Shown here: one piece after another, positions 42,307 through 53,396 of the stretch
Numbering within the stretch: the stretch's first letter is position 1
How the letters are laid out: each line of letters begins with the position of its first letter
From: Aureobasidium sp. EXF-3400
Taxonomy: Eukaryota > Ascomycota > Dothideomycetes > Dothideales > Saccotheciaceae
Direction: 5' to 3'
Length of the DNA stretch: 64,000 nt
NCBI GenBank assembly: GCA_024195585.1
Contig: SWBL01000064.1
Location: forward strand, 1-64,000
The notes under the pieces: model-generated
Databases searched by the model: none
The model's input: the letters and a program-made list of their open reading frames with translations, nothing else
What the model was told of the DNA's origin: nothing
Program-made: the position numbers and the translations under genes

Positions 42307-43569
42307 TCAAGATCTCTCATGGACCAACCTTCCAAACTTCCACACTTGATCGACCAGCAATTTTCTTCCGTCACCATCGACTTCCTCGGATAAGACCAAC
42401 AAGTCAGCATCGGCGTCGGCTTCCAGAGACCCCTTGACATCTTCCAACCCCAGCATCTTGGCTGGCGTGACAGTAACAGCTCTGACAGCTTCAGGAATAC
42501 TGGCATTCGACCAGTTGAGGAAGTTGTTTACACAGTCTAGCAATGTCGCACAGCCACCAGCGATCTTGTCTGTGCCATCGAGTGTCAGATTTGAGCCTTT
42601 CTTGACAATGCTGTCGCCGTTTGTCCAGTTGTATGTGCCGTCTGGGAGGCCAGCGAGGCTCATGGCATCGGTTACTAAGATCATGCCTTCAGGATGCGCA
42701 GCGTATGCTATCTTGACAGTGGTGGGATGTAGATGTATGCCATCAGCAATGACACCGAAGAAGGGTGTATGTGTGGAAGGATAGCCTAGGATACCGAAGA
42801 CGCCTGGGTTTCTGTGGTGCAGTGGCTTCATAGCGTTGAACAGATGTGTAATCATTTTTGCTCCAGCAGACACAGCTGCAGATGCTTCTTCGTAGGTGGC
42901 TTCTGTGTGGCCGATGCTGAAGATGATGTTGCGTTTGACCACTTCTGGGATTATCGAGGTCATGTTTCCAACTTCGGGTGCGGCGGTCAATTTTCTGATG
43001 TTGGACAAATTGTGGGCGCCGTAACAAGCTTCGAGATCGGCGAAGGAAGTGGCAGATTGTAGAACCTCAGGGCTGTGAATGCCATTCTTGGTCGGGCTCA
43101 GAAACGGGCCTTCGACGTGGGCGCCTAATGATTCTGCACCTTCGTCTGCATCACGAGCTGTACCGGATGGGCCCAGGTACGGCAACGCGCTGTGATATAG
43201 TTCTGGTTTCTGACTGGTAATAGTGGGTAGATATGATGTGAGGCCGGTTCCGATCAACCGTCTATTCAGGTCTTTCAGGCCTTTACGATGGGAAACGGAA
43301 TCCTGTGGTGCTTGTGAAAAGTCGAAACCGAAAGCGCCGTTGAATTGTACGTCGATGAAGCCGGGACAGACGATACGGCCGCCGAGGTCAATGACCTCGT
43401 CTGGAGCTGCTTGGTGCTCGTAGAAAACCTCTTGGCTGCGTAGAATGCGACCCGTGACCGAGGAAAGCCATAGGTCTTCCTCTACCAGTGTGTTGTTCTT
43501 GATTAGTCGGCATCCGGTCAATCGAGTGATGCCACTTCGGGGCCTTTCTGGCGACACGGCAGCTGGCAT
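42307..43569 (-). CDS. dac1: N-acetylglucosamine-6-phosphate deacetylase
   Basis: One exon of 420 residues starting at the ATG at 43569 (the frame opens at a TTG at 43608). It removes acetate from GlcNAc-6-phosphate to give glucosamine-6-phosphate, the second step of GlcNAc catabolism. Amidohydrolase-fold motifs of NagA are clear: GFIDVQFNGAFGFDFS, the metal-binding glutamate in GAHVEGPFLSP, histidines in SIGHTEATY and THLFNAMKPLHHR, substrate-site IADGIHLHP, and the catalytic aspartate in LVTDAMSLAG. The late block TVTPAKMLGLEDVKGSLEADADADLLVL is typical. Residue count agrees with fungal Dac1 (about 400-430). The gene is divergent from the GH3-GNAT sensor gene across 826 bp and opens the GlcNAc cluster. 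Confidence 0.95.
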   Translation of the reverse strand: MPAAVSPERPRSGITRLTGCRLIKNNTLVEEDLWLSSVTGRILRSQEVFYEHQAAPDEVIDLGGRIVCPGFIDVQFNGAFGFDFSQAPQDSVSHRKGLKDLNRRLIGTGLTSYLPTITSQKPELYHSALPYLGPSGTARDADEGAESLGAHVEGPFLSPTKNGIHSPEVLQSATSFADLEACYGAHNLSNIRKLTAAPEVGNMTSIIPEVVKRNIIFSIGHTEATYEEASAAVSAGAKMITHLFNAMKPLHHRNPGVFGILGYPSTHTPFFGVIADGIHLHPTTVKIAYAAHPEGMILVTDAMSLAGLPDGTYNWTNGDSIVKKGSNLTLDGTDKIAGGCATLLDCVNNFLNWSNASIPEAVRAVTVTPAKMLGLEDVKGSLEADADADLLVLSEEVDGDGRKLLVDQVWKFGRLVHERS

Positions 43570-44395
43570 TGTGGTGTGGAAGCTCTGTCCAGACAGAAGT
43601 TGCGGCAAAGATCAGATGGGGCTGTGCGTGTATTGAGGTGCGAAAGATGTATATTAGGTAGGAACAACTAGGCGGCTTTGTTGCGGAAGAAACAACGACA
43701 AGCAGGAAAAATATGTTCTGACTGAAGAGAGCGAATATCTACAACAGCGAGATCGGCAACCTACCAATGATACTGTACATGTCGAAAGGATGCATCCGTA
43801 TCTCATGAAAGCTCCGTGACAAGATTGCAGACACCTTGATCCACATTGTTTCTGTCGGACCTATCGATTCGACAGTGCTGCAACCTTGGCGGTTTACTGG
43901 TCAGAGCCAATCTTCTCGATAAGTACAGCTTAATGTAACATCCGAGAGTTGCGACAGATGCTTGGAGTAAGATAGCCGATCAGTGCGCGTGGGTTAGACG
44001 AGCGTCTACAATCAGTTATCTCTTTTCGTCTGGTTGCTACATGGTGTGGTATTTGACACGAAGAAGGAACGACAAACGACCAGACGTCGTTGCGGCCGGC
44101 TTATCGAAGCGCCTCGGCAAGCACGGACTCCCCGGCGCGTGTCACTTTGGCCGAGTGTGGAGAAGGCGGGCACGAGGTTACATCCACTCCACCTGCAGTT
44201 ATTGCTGCTTATCATTACGAGAGGACGTTTCGTTACCACTCCACAGCATGAGCTGCTTCTGGCGGATGCCACGCTACCTTGTCAACCTGTGAATCAGCGA
44301 CCACGATCGTATCTCGGTTCCATTGGGCGAGCCCTACGGCTTCGGGTCGAAGCTTCTCGGCGCCTGCACGCATGTCATCGTAGAAGATACCGAAA
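43570..44395. promoter_or_regulatory. divergent dac1/ngs1 promoter with GATA-type sites
   Basis: The 826 bp between two divergent cluster genes contain HGATAR sequences at 43917-43922, 43970-43975, 44016-44021 (reverse), 44101-44106 (reverse) and 44209-44214 (reverse). GATA factors such as AreA control nitrogen use in filamentous ascomycetes. The sites are short, so some are expected by chance. No gene is evident inside, although short open frames occur. Confidence 0.4.
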
Positions 44396-47300
44396 ATGGG
44401 GACCTCCGAAGCTAATAGTGGGCTCTGGGAGAACATGGACAGGTGAGCTGCCAGAGTCGTATGGAAAAGCATGCAAGCATGCATCAAGTGCGATCCGCTA
44501 ACAATGGCGTTTCTACCAGGGCCCTAGGCCAATTGTTCATGATGGTAAGGTTGATTGATGATGTGTCCTCGAGTCAGTGATTGACAGTTGTATGCAGGGC
44601 TTCGATGGAACGGCGGTGACTCCTCAGATACGTACTCTTATACAGGAACATCATCTTGGGTCGATCCTTTTGACGGCCAAGAATCTCAAATGTAAGTATG
44701 CCATTTCCCTTGAGAGCAATCTGTGGTAGCCACTTCGATATGTACAGTATAGTATGTAGGGCTGCGATCAATTGACAAAGCACGAGAAAGTAGTAGCCGG
44801 CTTCAGTAGAGTTCCTTTTCTGGCCCTTTCCGAGCATATCGTTGAACCATCATCGCTTCCTGAGATTGATCAGACAACCATCGAGGAGACATTCGATGCT
44901 GGGCAGTATACTGACATCATTCTTAGCTGCCGAAGACACAAGCGCTCTTGTTTACGAACTACAGAAGTGTGCTTTTGACGCCGGCCACCCGGTGCCTCTA
45001 CTAATTGGCATCGACCAAGAAAACGGAGGAGTCAACTCTCTCTTTGATGACATCTTCATCCGGCAATACCCATCAGCTATGGGTATCGCTGCCTCGGGAG
45101 ATCCTGAACTTGCATACAAAGTCGCAAAAGCTAGTGCGGAAGAGATCTCTGCATGCGGGGTCAACTGGATAATGGGACCCTGCCTGGATGTTCTCACCAA
45201 TACACGAAACCAACCACTTGGAGTTCGTACAACGGGTGACGATCCAGTGCAATGCTCCGAGTACGGAGTTGCATTCATGAAAGGCTACCAGGAAGCTGGT
45301 ATCTGCACCATGGGCAAGCATTTTCCATCATATGGCAATCTTGAATTCTTAGGATCTTCTCTGGATGTCCCTACGATCACAGAATCTTTGGAACAGCTGA
45401 GTCTCAGTGCGCTCATACCGTTCCGCGATGCCATCAAGCAAGGGCTCGACTCTATCATGGTTGGAGGTTGCGCAATGTCATCAGCTGGACTGAACGTCAT
45501 GCACGCTTGTCTCTCAGATCGAGTCGTCGATGGATTATTGAGAAAAGAGCTTGGCTTTGATGGTGTTGTCGTCAGCGAATGTCTTGAGATGGACTCGCTC
45601 TGTCAGAACATCGGTGTTAATGGTGGTACGGTCATGGCTGCAAATGCTGGCTGTGACATCCTCTTACTGTGCAGATCGTTCCAACACCAACTGGAAGCCA
45701 TCAACGGCTTCAAGCTTGGCCTGGAAAACTCTATGATCACCACCGACAGAGTTCGTCGGTCTCTCAACAGAGTACTGGCAATGAAGTCAAGATGTACATC
45801 TTGGGAGAAAGCTCTAAACCCACCAGGCATCAGTCTCTTGTCGAGGCTCCAACCATCCCACACAAGTCTATCGACCAAGGCATACAACTCAAGTATTACC
45901 GTCGTGAGAGATCAGAATGGTTTCTTACCCCTGACAAACATCATCGAGCCGGAAGAAGAACTGCTACTTCTTACACCACTTGTAAAACCCCTCGCTGCTT
46001 CTGCAGCTGCACGTGAAATATCTTCACATACTTCCGTCGACTCCCCGGAGCCGCAATGGGAGCGAGGCAGTCCGGGTTTGAGTGGTGAGAGAGTGTTTCG
46101 CGAGCTCGGCAGATCTCTTGCTCGTCAGAGGACCGGCAGAGTACTCCACACCAGCTATACAGCGAATGGCGTTCGACCTCAGCATGAGAGCCTGATCAAC
46201 CGAGCGAGCGCCGTCATCGTTGTCACAGCAGATGCCAACAGAAACATGTACCAAAATGGTTTCACGAAACACGTTTCGATGATTTGCAACATGCAGTATA
46301 CGGCTGGTGGCGAGAAAAAGACCAAGCCTCTGATTGTTGTGGCTGTCAGTTCACCCTATGACTTCTCTACAGATACGTCAATCGGAACATATGTCTGTAC
46401 GTACGATTTTACTGAGACCGCACTGGTGTCACTGGTCAAGGTATTACATGGTGATATTACGCCGACTGGCTCGTTACCTGGCACAATCAGCCGTAGCGAG
46501 AAGCTTACTCAATCAAAGACACACTGGCTAGTGGAGATCTTTAACGAAGAACGAGACGCACTGGCTTTGGATACATTGATCAAAGAGATCATTGAATGGT
46601 CATCACCAAATCAACGATCAGAGCTAAGAGGAGCGACTTCAAACTCTTTCCTCCTTCGCCAACAAAATGTTCTGGAGACACATTTCGTCGTTCGAAATAG
46701 CAGTACGTCAGCTTTGTATGGATTCTGCTCAACATACTTCTTCAAATCTACTGGTACTAGAGCTATCGGTGCTCTCTTCGTCGACCCAGGAAGACGCAAA
46801 CTATCTATTGGCCAAAGTTTGCACGATCGTGCTATCCGGACCCTGTTGCAGAGAGAAGGCATCAAACGCTTCCAGCTAGGCTCTAGGCTTCCAAGCATAT
46901 ACCTTGGTATTCCATCTGACCACGGCTCCGAGCGCAAACGTCTACGCTCATGGTTCGCAAACGTGGGCTGGAATACTGCCCTCTCTCGGCCCGTCTGCAG
47001 CATGGTCATGAGGAACCTACAATCCTGGTCTCCACCAGAAGGAATGGCACAATCGCTCCAAGGCGCCGGTGCTGAATTTGATCTCGTCAGAGGATGGGAA
47101 CACTCACGAGCAATCTTCGACCACATAAAAACAAACAATCGCCAAGGACTAGCCGAAGTCTACAAACTCGCTCTCTCAGATCCCAACGCTTGCGGCATTG
47201 TCCGTGCCATACGCCCAGAAGATGGTAGCATAGTAGGCACCTTAATCCTCTACAACGCCACATCCGCACTCGCCGAATTTATCCCCGCGCTCAAAGACGA

Positions 47301-47559
47301 AGGCTCAGAGTACGAAGTCGCAGTAAGCGGAGGCGTTAGTTCTCCAGTCATATCTCCTTCTGCAGGCGAATATGCAACCATCTTGCAGAGTTTGATCTTG
47401 TTGGGAGTTAAGCAAGTCAAGAAACAAGGATGTGCATCTTGTGTGTTGGATTATATGGATGGAGATGGTAATTTCGATGGACTTTCGGCTATGGGATTTA
47501 GTACTATGCATACTTTTGAGGAGGTCAGCTGTGATGCGGCGACGATCAAATCGAAATGA
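44396..47559 (+). CDS. ngs1: GH3 (NagZ-like) - GNAT fusion, Ngs1-type GlcNAc sensor
   Basis: Exons 44396-44442, 44520-44544, 44598-44691 and 44927-47559 join in frame to 932 residues; the last intron is unusually long (235 bp). The N-terminal half is a GH3 beta-N-acetylglucosaminidase-type barrel: ALGQLFMMGFDGTAVTP, GSILLTAKNLKS, LLIGIDQENGG, MGPCLDVLTN, then KHFPSYGN. The second half (about residues 585-932) is GNAT-type, with THFVVRN, GALFVDPGRRKLSIGQSLHDRAIRTL and a weaker second repeat with YEVAVSGG. This domain pair is that of Candida Ngs1, which senses GlcNAc through the GH3 part and acetylates histones at GlcNAc genes. Catalytic GH3 residues are replaced (G198-S199-S200 for DSH; E273 for the nucleophile Asp), so it is probably a sensor and not a hydrolase. 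It lies inside the cluster next to dac1 and ron1. Confidence 0.9.
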
Positions 47560-48275
47560 AGGAGAGGAGAGGAGAGGGTCTAATAGGTTTAGGAGCCTTT
47601 GCTGTTTGCTGCTGAGGCTGGTGATCTAGAATATAGCTATGAGAATGCATGATAGTGTTCGAAACAGTGTAGCTTCCACCGAGAGTCTGTCTTTCATCAT
47701 CTACAAACCGCTCATGGATGCTGTAGCCTACGATCAAAGACGAGAACAAGCAGTACAGATAGTCTCGAAAAGTCACAATGGCAAATTATATGTACTAGGA
47801 TGGAGAGAAGGCATAAGAGGTTCAAATGGCCTTGGTGATTTCATATTGGAAGATCCCATGATTTCTGAACCAGATTCTGTTGTGCATCTCCTTATTTCTG
47901 AATCAGACTCCTCCTTCTCATTCCGTGGCATATTCTTTGGCCCGCTAAATATCCTGGCAATTTTTCAGGCTTGTCCACACGACCTTGTAGCCGATGCATG
48001 TGACCTCAAGGTCAAGAACCTAAGGCGCGTGCAAAATTGTGTTGGAAGGCAGTCAGCATTGGCTGCTTGTTAGCACCTCTTGCAGGTGCAAGCGCAAAAT
48101 ACGTATAGCGACTCCAAGGATGCGATTCGATTAGTGAGTCCTTGTGTGCCAGAGCGAATTTTTGTATGTAAGACTCAGCCGTCAAGGGAGGTAGACTGTG
48201 AGGATTACTATAGAGCTGCAAGTCCCTAATCATGATGAGGTTGTTTGTGTGGGTATAGAGCGCGGAATTGTTGCC
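47560..48275. other. spacer between ngs1 and ron1
   Basis: These 716 bp lie between convergent gene ends. An ATG-started open frame at 47639-48073 (144 codons, plus) has no similarity or domain and is probably chance. Nothing else is seen. Confidence 0.45.
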
Positions 48276-49968
48276 TCATCCCACGTCCTCACTGAAGTAT
48301 CTCTTGTTTTTGAGACGACTCAAGCGATCGCGAGCCTTGTTCTCGGGCAGAGGATTGATGTGATGAACGACGTGAGGTCGATATACAGCATCCACGGGAG
48401 GTTGCCAGTCATCCAGACTGAGAGGAAAGTACTCGTAGAGCAAGTCTGCGCTTTCATCTGGACTACTCCCTACTTGCAGAGCTAGTGCAGATGGCGTACT
48501 TGCAGCACGACCTGCAGCTACACGTTTGCCCGTATTGCCATTCTTAGGAGGGGTCATGGAAGATTGCTTCGGCTCTTCCTCGTCGGTCAAGGACAGCTTC
48601 AACGGTACCCGAGCTGGCGCAGGCATATTCGATGGTTGTCGTACTATATCAGGAGACGATAATGCGTAATCCTTCGGTTCGGAAATCCGTGCGGTCGGTG
48701 GTATCGCAGTCATTGCGCCTTGCTGGAATTTGTTATTGTAGAGCGCGGGCATCTGAAAGTCGGCGTTGTCAAAGGCTGCAACAGCGGGAGTCTCGTTCCT
48801 AGGAGCCACACTACTGCGAGAAGGTTTCCGGGCATGGCCATGATCTGCTTGCGAAGGGGCGCGAGGTTTCGGAGCTGACGTAGTAGGCTTCTTCGCGTGC
48901 GTACCATTTCCGGTGAGCAAAATATCTTTCCTAGATTGGAAGTTCCTGGGACTTCGACCTCTAACAACGATCGGGTTTGATTTAGTATGGCATATTGTGA
49001 CTTTACCACCTGTCGCCAGCGTGGCCACAACCTTGAGATGGACTACGAAATGCTGTTGTAGCTCTTTTCTTCTTCCGTTATTGGCTGTAGCGCTACGAAA
49101 CTGCAAGCGCTTCCAATGAAACGGGAACGTCGCAAAACTGGAATCTCCTTCTGAGGCAGTAGATAGGTCCAGGGTTATTGACGGTGGCTCTTTCTCAGCC
49201 CTTTCCTCAACATTGGTGTTTCCGTTAGGTTGCGTCTTCCAAGGGACACAGATGATCTTCGTGGGACTTCCTTCAGCAGATTCGGTTGCCGATATTACAA
49301 GTTCTTGAGAGACGATTGATATTTGTTCAGTCTGTTCAGTGACGATGTTGCGTAGGGCACGCGGAACCACGACACTTCCCGAGACCTGGAAGATATTGCG
49401 ACGGTAGCACATCAACTCGGTATTCTCAGCTGGCTTCTGGCTCACCCAGGCCGATTTCTCGGTGAAGAAGAGTCCTAGTAAATCCGCGGTCAAGCTTACT
49501 GATACCTGGCGGAAGTTGTAATCGAGTAGAGCAAAGTCGTAGACGGGCGGAGCGAACTTCAAGTATTTGTGACCTTGCTCTATGGCTATCTCTTTCGCGT
49601 CTTGAGTGTCTTGGGCATCTTGAGTTCCCGTTTCGGCAATGGTATCGAAGGCTCCCACGGCGTCGGAGAAGGCATCGTCGAAGGTGCTAGAAAATCGCTT
49701 GAGGGAGGGGGTGGTCTGAGGAGGCGGTAATTGGTAGTATTCATCTCTGTTGCGATAGTGGTTAGCAAATACAGTGCCGTGGACGAGATCGAGGTGATTG
49801 TAAGTACCCTGGATAGATGGTCTGCGAGTCGTAGGTCGAGTATTGTTCCATAAAGTCATTTGGCATCATCATCATATTGTTGTACATGTTGGTAGCAGGA
49901 GCGGTGTTGTCTACCGGCTCGAAATTGGTGGCCATGTAGGTCATGGATATCGGGTCGAAACCCTCCAT
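48276..49968 (-). CDS. ron1: Ndt80/PhoG-like transcription factor, RON1 type
   Basis: Exons 49968-49808 and 49746-48276 (61-bp intron with a GCTAAC branch site) give 543 residues. The Ndt80-type immunoglobulin-fold DNA-binding domain spans about residues 115-325: FAPPVYDFALLDYNFRQVSVSLTADLLGLF, CYRRNIFQVSGSVVVP, FHWKRLQFRSATANNGRRKELQQHFVVHLKV and NPIVVRGRSPRNFQ. The N-terminus is methionine-rich (MYNNMMMMPNDFMEQY), and the C-terminal part is Ser/Pro-rich and disordered. Ron1 activates the GlcNAc catabolic genes in Trichoderma and Candida, and its gene sits in the cluster in Trichoderma. Its position here between ngs1 and the hexokinase gene supports the same role. Other Ndt80 paralogues in ascomycetes control meiosis or heterokaryon incompatibility, so the assignment rests largely on context. 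Confidence 0.88.
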
Positions 49969-50686
49969 GATTGCGTCTTGGTATACTGTCTTTGCGATTG
50001 CGATCTGACGGGATAGGGAAAGTATGGACAGGGTCTACGTATTATGCCAGAGCAGGTGTCTTTCGAATATGGCGACAGGCAACCCAGTCCAGCGAGGGAA
50101 GGGCCGGCAAGTAGAAACAGGTTGATTGAGGAAGTCGCGGGTTTGCTCGTCGTCGTGTGATACGTGGGACAGCCTGCCGTGCCTGCCTTTCGCTCATCGA
50201 CCGGCCAAGCTTCAGCGTGTGTCACTCGACCTTTCCGAAATATGACGATGGTCAGTTGGCACCTCTGCCATGTCAAAACGTGCTATGGAAACATGGTTGG
50301 AGGGGAGAACGGATGCGACCATGATAATAATGCGGAGATCGCGTCGCTTTCCCCTCTCAATTTGGTCCTTCCGAAAAACGCTCCCCCGAGTGCCTTATCT
50401 TATCGCTCCTCGGGCCTAGAGCGAGCCTGTGAAATCTAGAAGTGCCAACTCTTTATGACAATTGGATTCTGCTGAGATTTTGTGTTCATAGACCTTTTCT
50501 ATGGTTTGTGTATTAGTATTGTAAATTCTCTGCGGTTAACTGTCGCTTATGCCAAATGTATCAATCGGCTAAATGTGAAACCCTCTACCTGCATGTGATA
50601 TGCACCAAATGCTCCCATCCCTATGTCCTTGACGCCTCCAGAAAATATCAAATGCGCTCTGCTCAGTCTTGAGCAGAAGTTACGTG
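49969..50686. other. upstream region of ron1
   Basis: This 718-bp stretch should hold the hexokinase 3' end and the ron1 promoter. No gene or repeat is seen. Confidence 0.45.
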
Positions 50687-52201
50687 CTATGTTTCGGATT
50701 CTGATGCAGCGGCGACAGCTGCACCAAACACCGAACTCTCTAAAGCCATCTCGATCGAGATGGCACCTCGACTCTGGCCGCTGAGAACAGCGAGCTCATC
50801 GAGATAGTCTTGGCATCTTGAGCGAAAGCCTGGATACTTTTCCATCACTGTGCCGTTGCATGCTACTGTTGCTTTCTCTCGAGGCTGACTTGCAAGCTGC
50901 GTCTCAATAGTATTCGTCGAAGCCAGGAGACCACGTTGAAGCGACCAGAGCGCGTGAACAGCTGTGGCAACCAAGGCAGCTGCACGACCAGACACAAGTC
51001 GGCTGACCTGCTTGACAAAGTGAAGATCTCGTGAAGACGGCATGCGGCCCGCAGGCAAGGGGTGTGTAGATGTGAAGGCTTTTGCAGCGGTGTATAGAGT
51101 CGAAGACTGATCACTCTCGAAAACAGCGATCGTCCCAGTGTCCAACGAGTATGGTTCCTGAAGCTTAGCAGGCATCATACCACCAAACAAGTCTGCAGTC
51201 TCGATGGCTTCAATCAGAATGAGGCGCACCAACTCGCCTAAATATCTTCCGCTGACCCTGTATTCCAAAGGCTGGAAGTCTGGAAGATCATGGGTAGCAT
51301 TGAGATACTGATCCCACCTTGAAGCTGGAAGCACGTCACTTCCAAACATACTGAGCTCAGTGTTGACAAGCACATCTTTGGCAGACGCATGCCAACTCTC
51401 TGGGCGACTGCCATATTTCTCTTGTGCTAGTGCAGACACGGGCAGGTACATAGCCGAGTTCATGCCAGTGCCCAAGATGAGTGATAGCCGAGTCGAAGGG
51501 TCTCGATAGGCCTGTGAAAGTAATGTTGCTGAAGAGTCGTTGATGATTGCTTGGAGTTGGACCTGGAGACCGCGTCGTCTGCAAGAGTCCATGAGGAGCT
51601 CATACAAGTCCTGGCCCTCGACGCCGTGAGTAGCACAGAAGCCCTTGCCCATAGTAAGAATGTATCCAGTGCGCGTGGAGGTCTGCTCAATAGGAAACGA
51701 CCATGACATCGCCATGGACAGTGGAACAACAACGTCATTGTCTGAGCCCAGCACTTCTTCTATTTTGGCGGCCATCCAGTCGAAAAAAGCCTTGCCTTTC
51801 AAGTCCCGTATAGATTCGTCTATGACAAAACTCTTCATTCTCTTGATGTCCATTCCATCTCTCGCAGAGTCTTCTCCGCCAAGATGTACGAGTGCGATGC
51901 GAAAGGTCGAGCCGCCAACGTCGAGGGCAACAAAATCGCCGGATTCTGAGCCGGTGGGTAAAGCGTAGTGAAAGGACGGCAGCATGCATATGTTTGAGGC
52001 TTGTAGTTTTGTGCGAAACTCGGCTTGAAGTTGTTCTGACATGGCATGCAGGCTCAGTGGACGCAGAGGTGCCTCAAAGAGACTCTCGACGTCATGCAAG
52101 AGTTTGTCCATGCTCCTTGTGCGCGAGCTTTGTGTTTCTATGCCAAAGACATCTTTGTTGGGCGACGGCAGTTGTAAGGGTTGGATCAACGAGGCGAGCA
52201 T
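50687..52201 (-). CDS. hxk3: divergent hexokinase, probable GlcNAc kinase
   Basis: One exon; the ATG at 52201 gives 504 residues. The frame is open to a GTG at 52342, and the upstream part looks non-coding. Hexokinase features: phosphate-1 loop ALDVGGSTFRIALV (residues about 92-105), SMAMSWSFPIEQT, the sugar-contact strand GYILTMGKGF, the catalytic aspartate in INDSSATLL (D222), ILGTGMNSAMYLP, NTELSMFG, and a late ATP-site segment YPGFRSRCQDYL followed by IEMALESSVFGAAVAA. Key loops deviate from glucose hexokinases (DVGGSTFR for DLGGTNFR; MGKGF for WTKGF). In the GlcNAc cluster it most likely phosphorylates GlcNAc at O6, the first catabolic step, as Hxk3/Hxk1 do in other fungi. Confidence 0.88.
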   Translation of the reverse strand: MLASLIQPLQLPSPNKDVFGIETQSSRTRSMDKLLHDVESLFEAPLRPLSLHAMSEQLQAEFRTKLQASNICMLPSFHYALPTGSESGDFVALDVGGSTFRIALVHLGGEDSARDGMDIKRMKSFVIDESIRDLKGKAFFDWMAAKIEEVLGSDNDVVVPLSMAMSWSFPIEQTSTRTGYILTMGKGFCATHGVEGQDLYELLMDSCRRRGLQVQLQAIINDSSATLLSQAYRDPSTRLSLILGTGMNSAMYLPVSALAQEKYGSRPESWHASAKDVLVNTELSMFGSDVLPASRWDQYLNATHDLPDFQPLEYRVSGRYLGELVRLILIEAIETADLFGGMMPAKLQEPYSLDTGTIAVFESDQSSTLYTAAKAFTSTHPLPAGRMPSSRDLHFVKQVSRLVSGRAAALVATAVHALWSLQRGLLASTNTIETQLASQPREKATVACNGTVMEKYPGFRSRCQDYLDELAVLSGQSRGAISIEMALESSVFGAAVAAASESET

Positions 52202-53396
52202 GGCAGTCAGGCGGACGAGTGACGTTTCTGTAGGCTTCGACAAGTAGAAAATGACGGTAACGGCGGTTGACTGAGGGCTTTCCGTTGCGGTGATGGATGC
52301 TTGCTCGACGAAAAGGTGCTTATTGACGTGTTGACCAGTCACTTTTTAGATGCTGTGTTTAGTTATGTATGACGGCTGTAAGGATAAAGACGGGCGACGG
52401 CAGGCGGTTCGAAGAGGGCAGGGATTGGTGCTAGCAGAAACAGAGGCAATACGAAAGCTGCCAGACGTGATGGCTCGCGTCCAGCACGGCATGGGGCATG
52501 GTCAGTCGAGTTGCAGTCGCAGCGAAGTGTTTGGTTGCAGTGAGGCATGACAAGTGGATCAAGGCGGCGGGGGAATTCCCTGACGCTTCACCGTTCCATC
52601 CACCCTCTCTCTATCCGTACAGACAACAGCCTATTTCTCAACACACGGCAAAGGCGATACGCCCGCTCGCATTGTGTAGCCCGATACGGCTTGGTTGCAC
52701 TCCTAGCCGTAAGACCAACCCATATGTTGCAATCTTCAGTCTATCTTCGACTGTTGTCTGTTTATCATGCCCACTCTTTACGATTAGCTATCACCTCCCC
52801 GCGTGCTGAACTATGTAACGCGTCCACCTACAAGAATGTACAATACTACTACGGAACTTGGCAGTCCACACTGAGAAGCGACAAGTTATCGACTCTCTGT
52901 GGACACGCCTCTGCTTCCGATAACAGTCATGCCTCTTGATAGTGAGCACTTTGCTCTATGCTACAGTCCGAGTCAGCACGCGGGGAGGCACGAACTTCTT
53001 GTTGATGTTACATCGGCACCGTGATCGGCAGCAACCTTTAGTCCATGGTCGCTTGCCAGCCCATGCTTTTTATCCTTCCTACTTGAGCAGAGCCGCCCAG
53101 TTTTCCACCTTTTTACTCCCGGCAGAATCGCTGTGGCTTCGTGCTTCAAAGCATTTCCTATCGTCATGAGTGTGTCTTAGCGGGCGGTGCACTGTGTCCA
53201 CACGACCATTTTGCCAAGCAATTTATGTCACGCTGGACAATATTCGAGGCTCAAGAAATCCTTTGATCATTACAAAATACTAGGTGCGCTATACGAGGAA
53301 ATTACTCCAAGACAGATTCATTCTCGTCAAGTCATTCGCTCCACAAGTGGGGAGTAGTAGTAACCGAAACCGTCATCAAAATGACCTGCTCGTTCT
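52202..53396. other. 1.2-kb spacer in the GlcNAc cluster
   Basis: The stretch contains the hexokinase promoter and the transporter 3' end. Plus-strand open frames (for example 52547-52939) are without similarity and Arg/Ser-rich, as chance frames often are. I see no RNA gene or repeat. Confidence 0.45.

Noticed and set aside
47639..48073. 144-codon ATG open frame between ngs1 and ron1
   Set aside because: No domain, no similarity, and position between gene ends; probably chance, though transcription was not tested.
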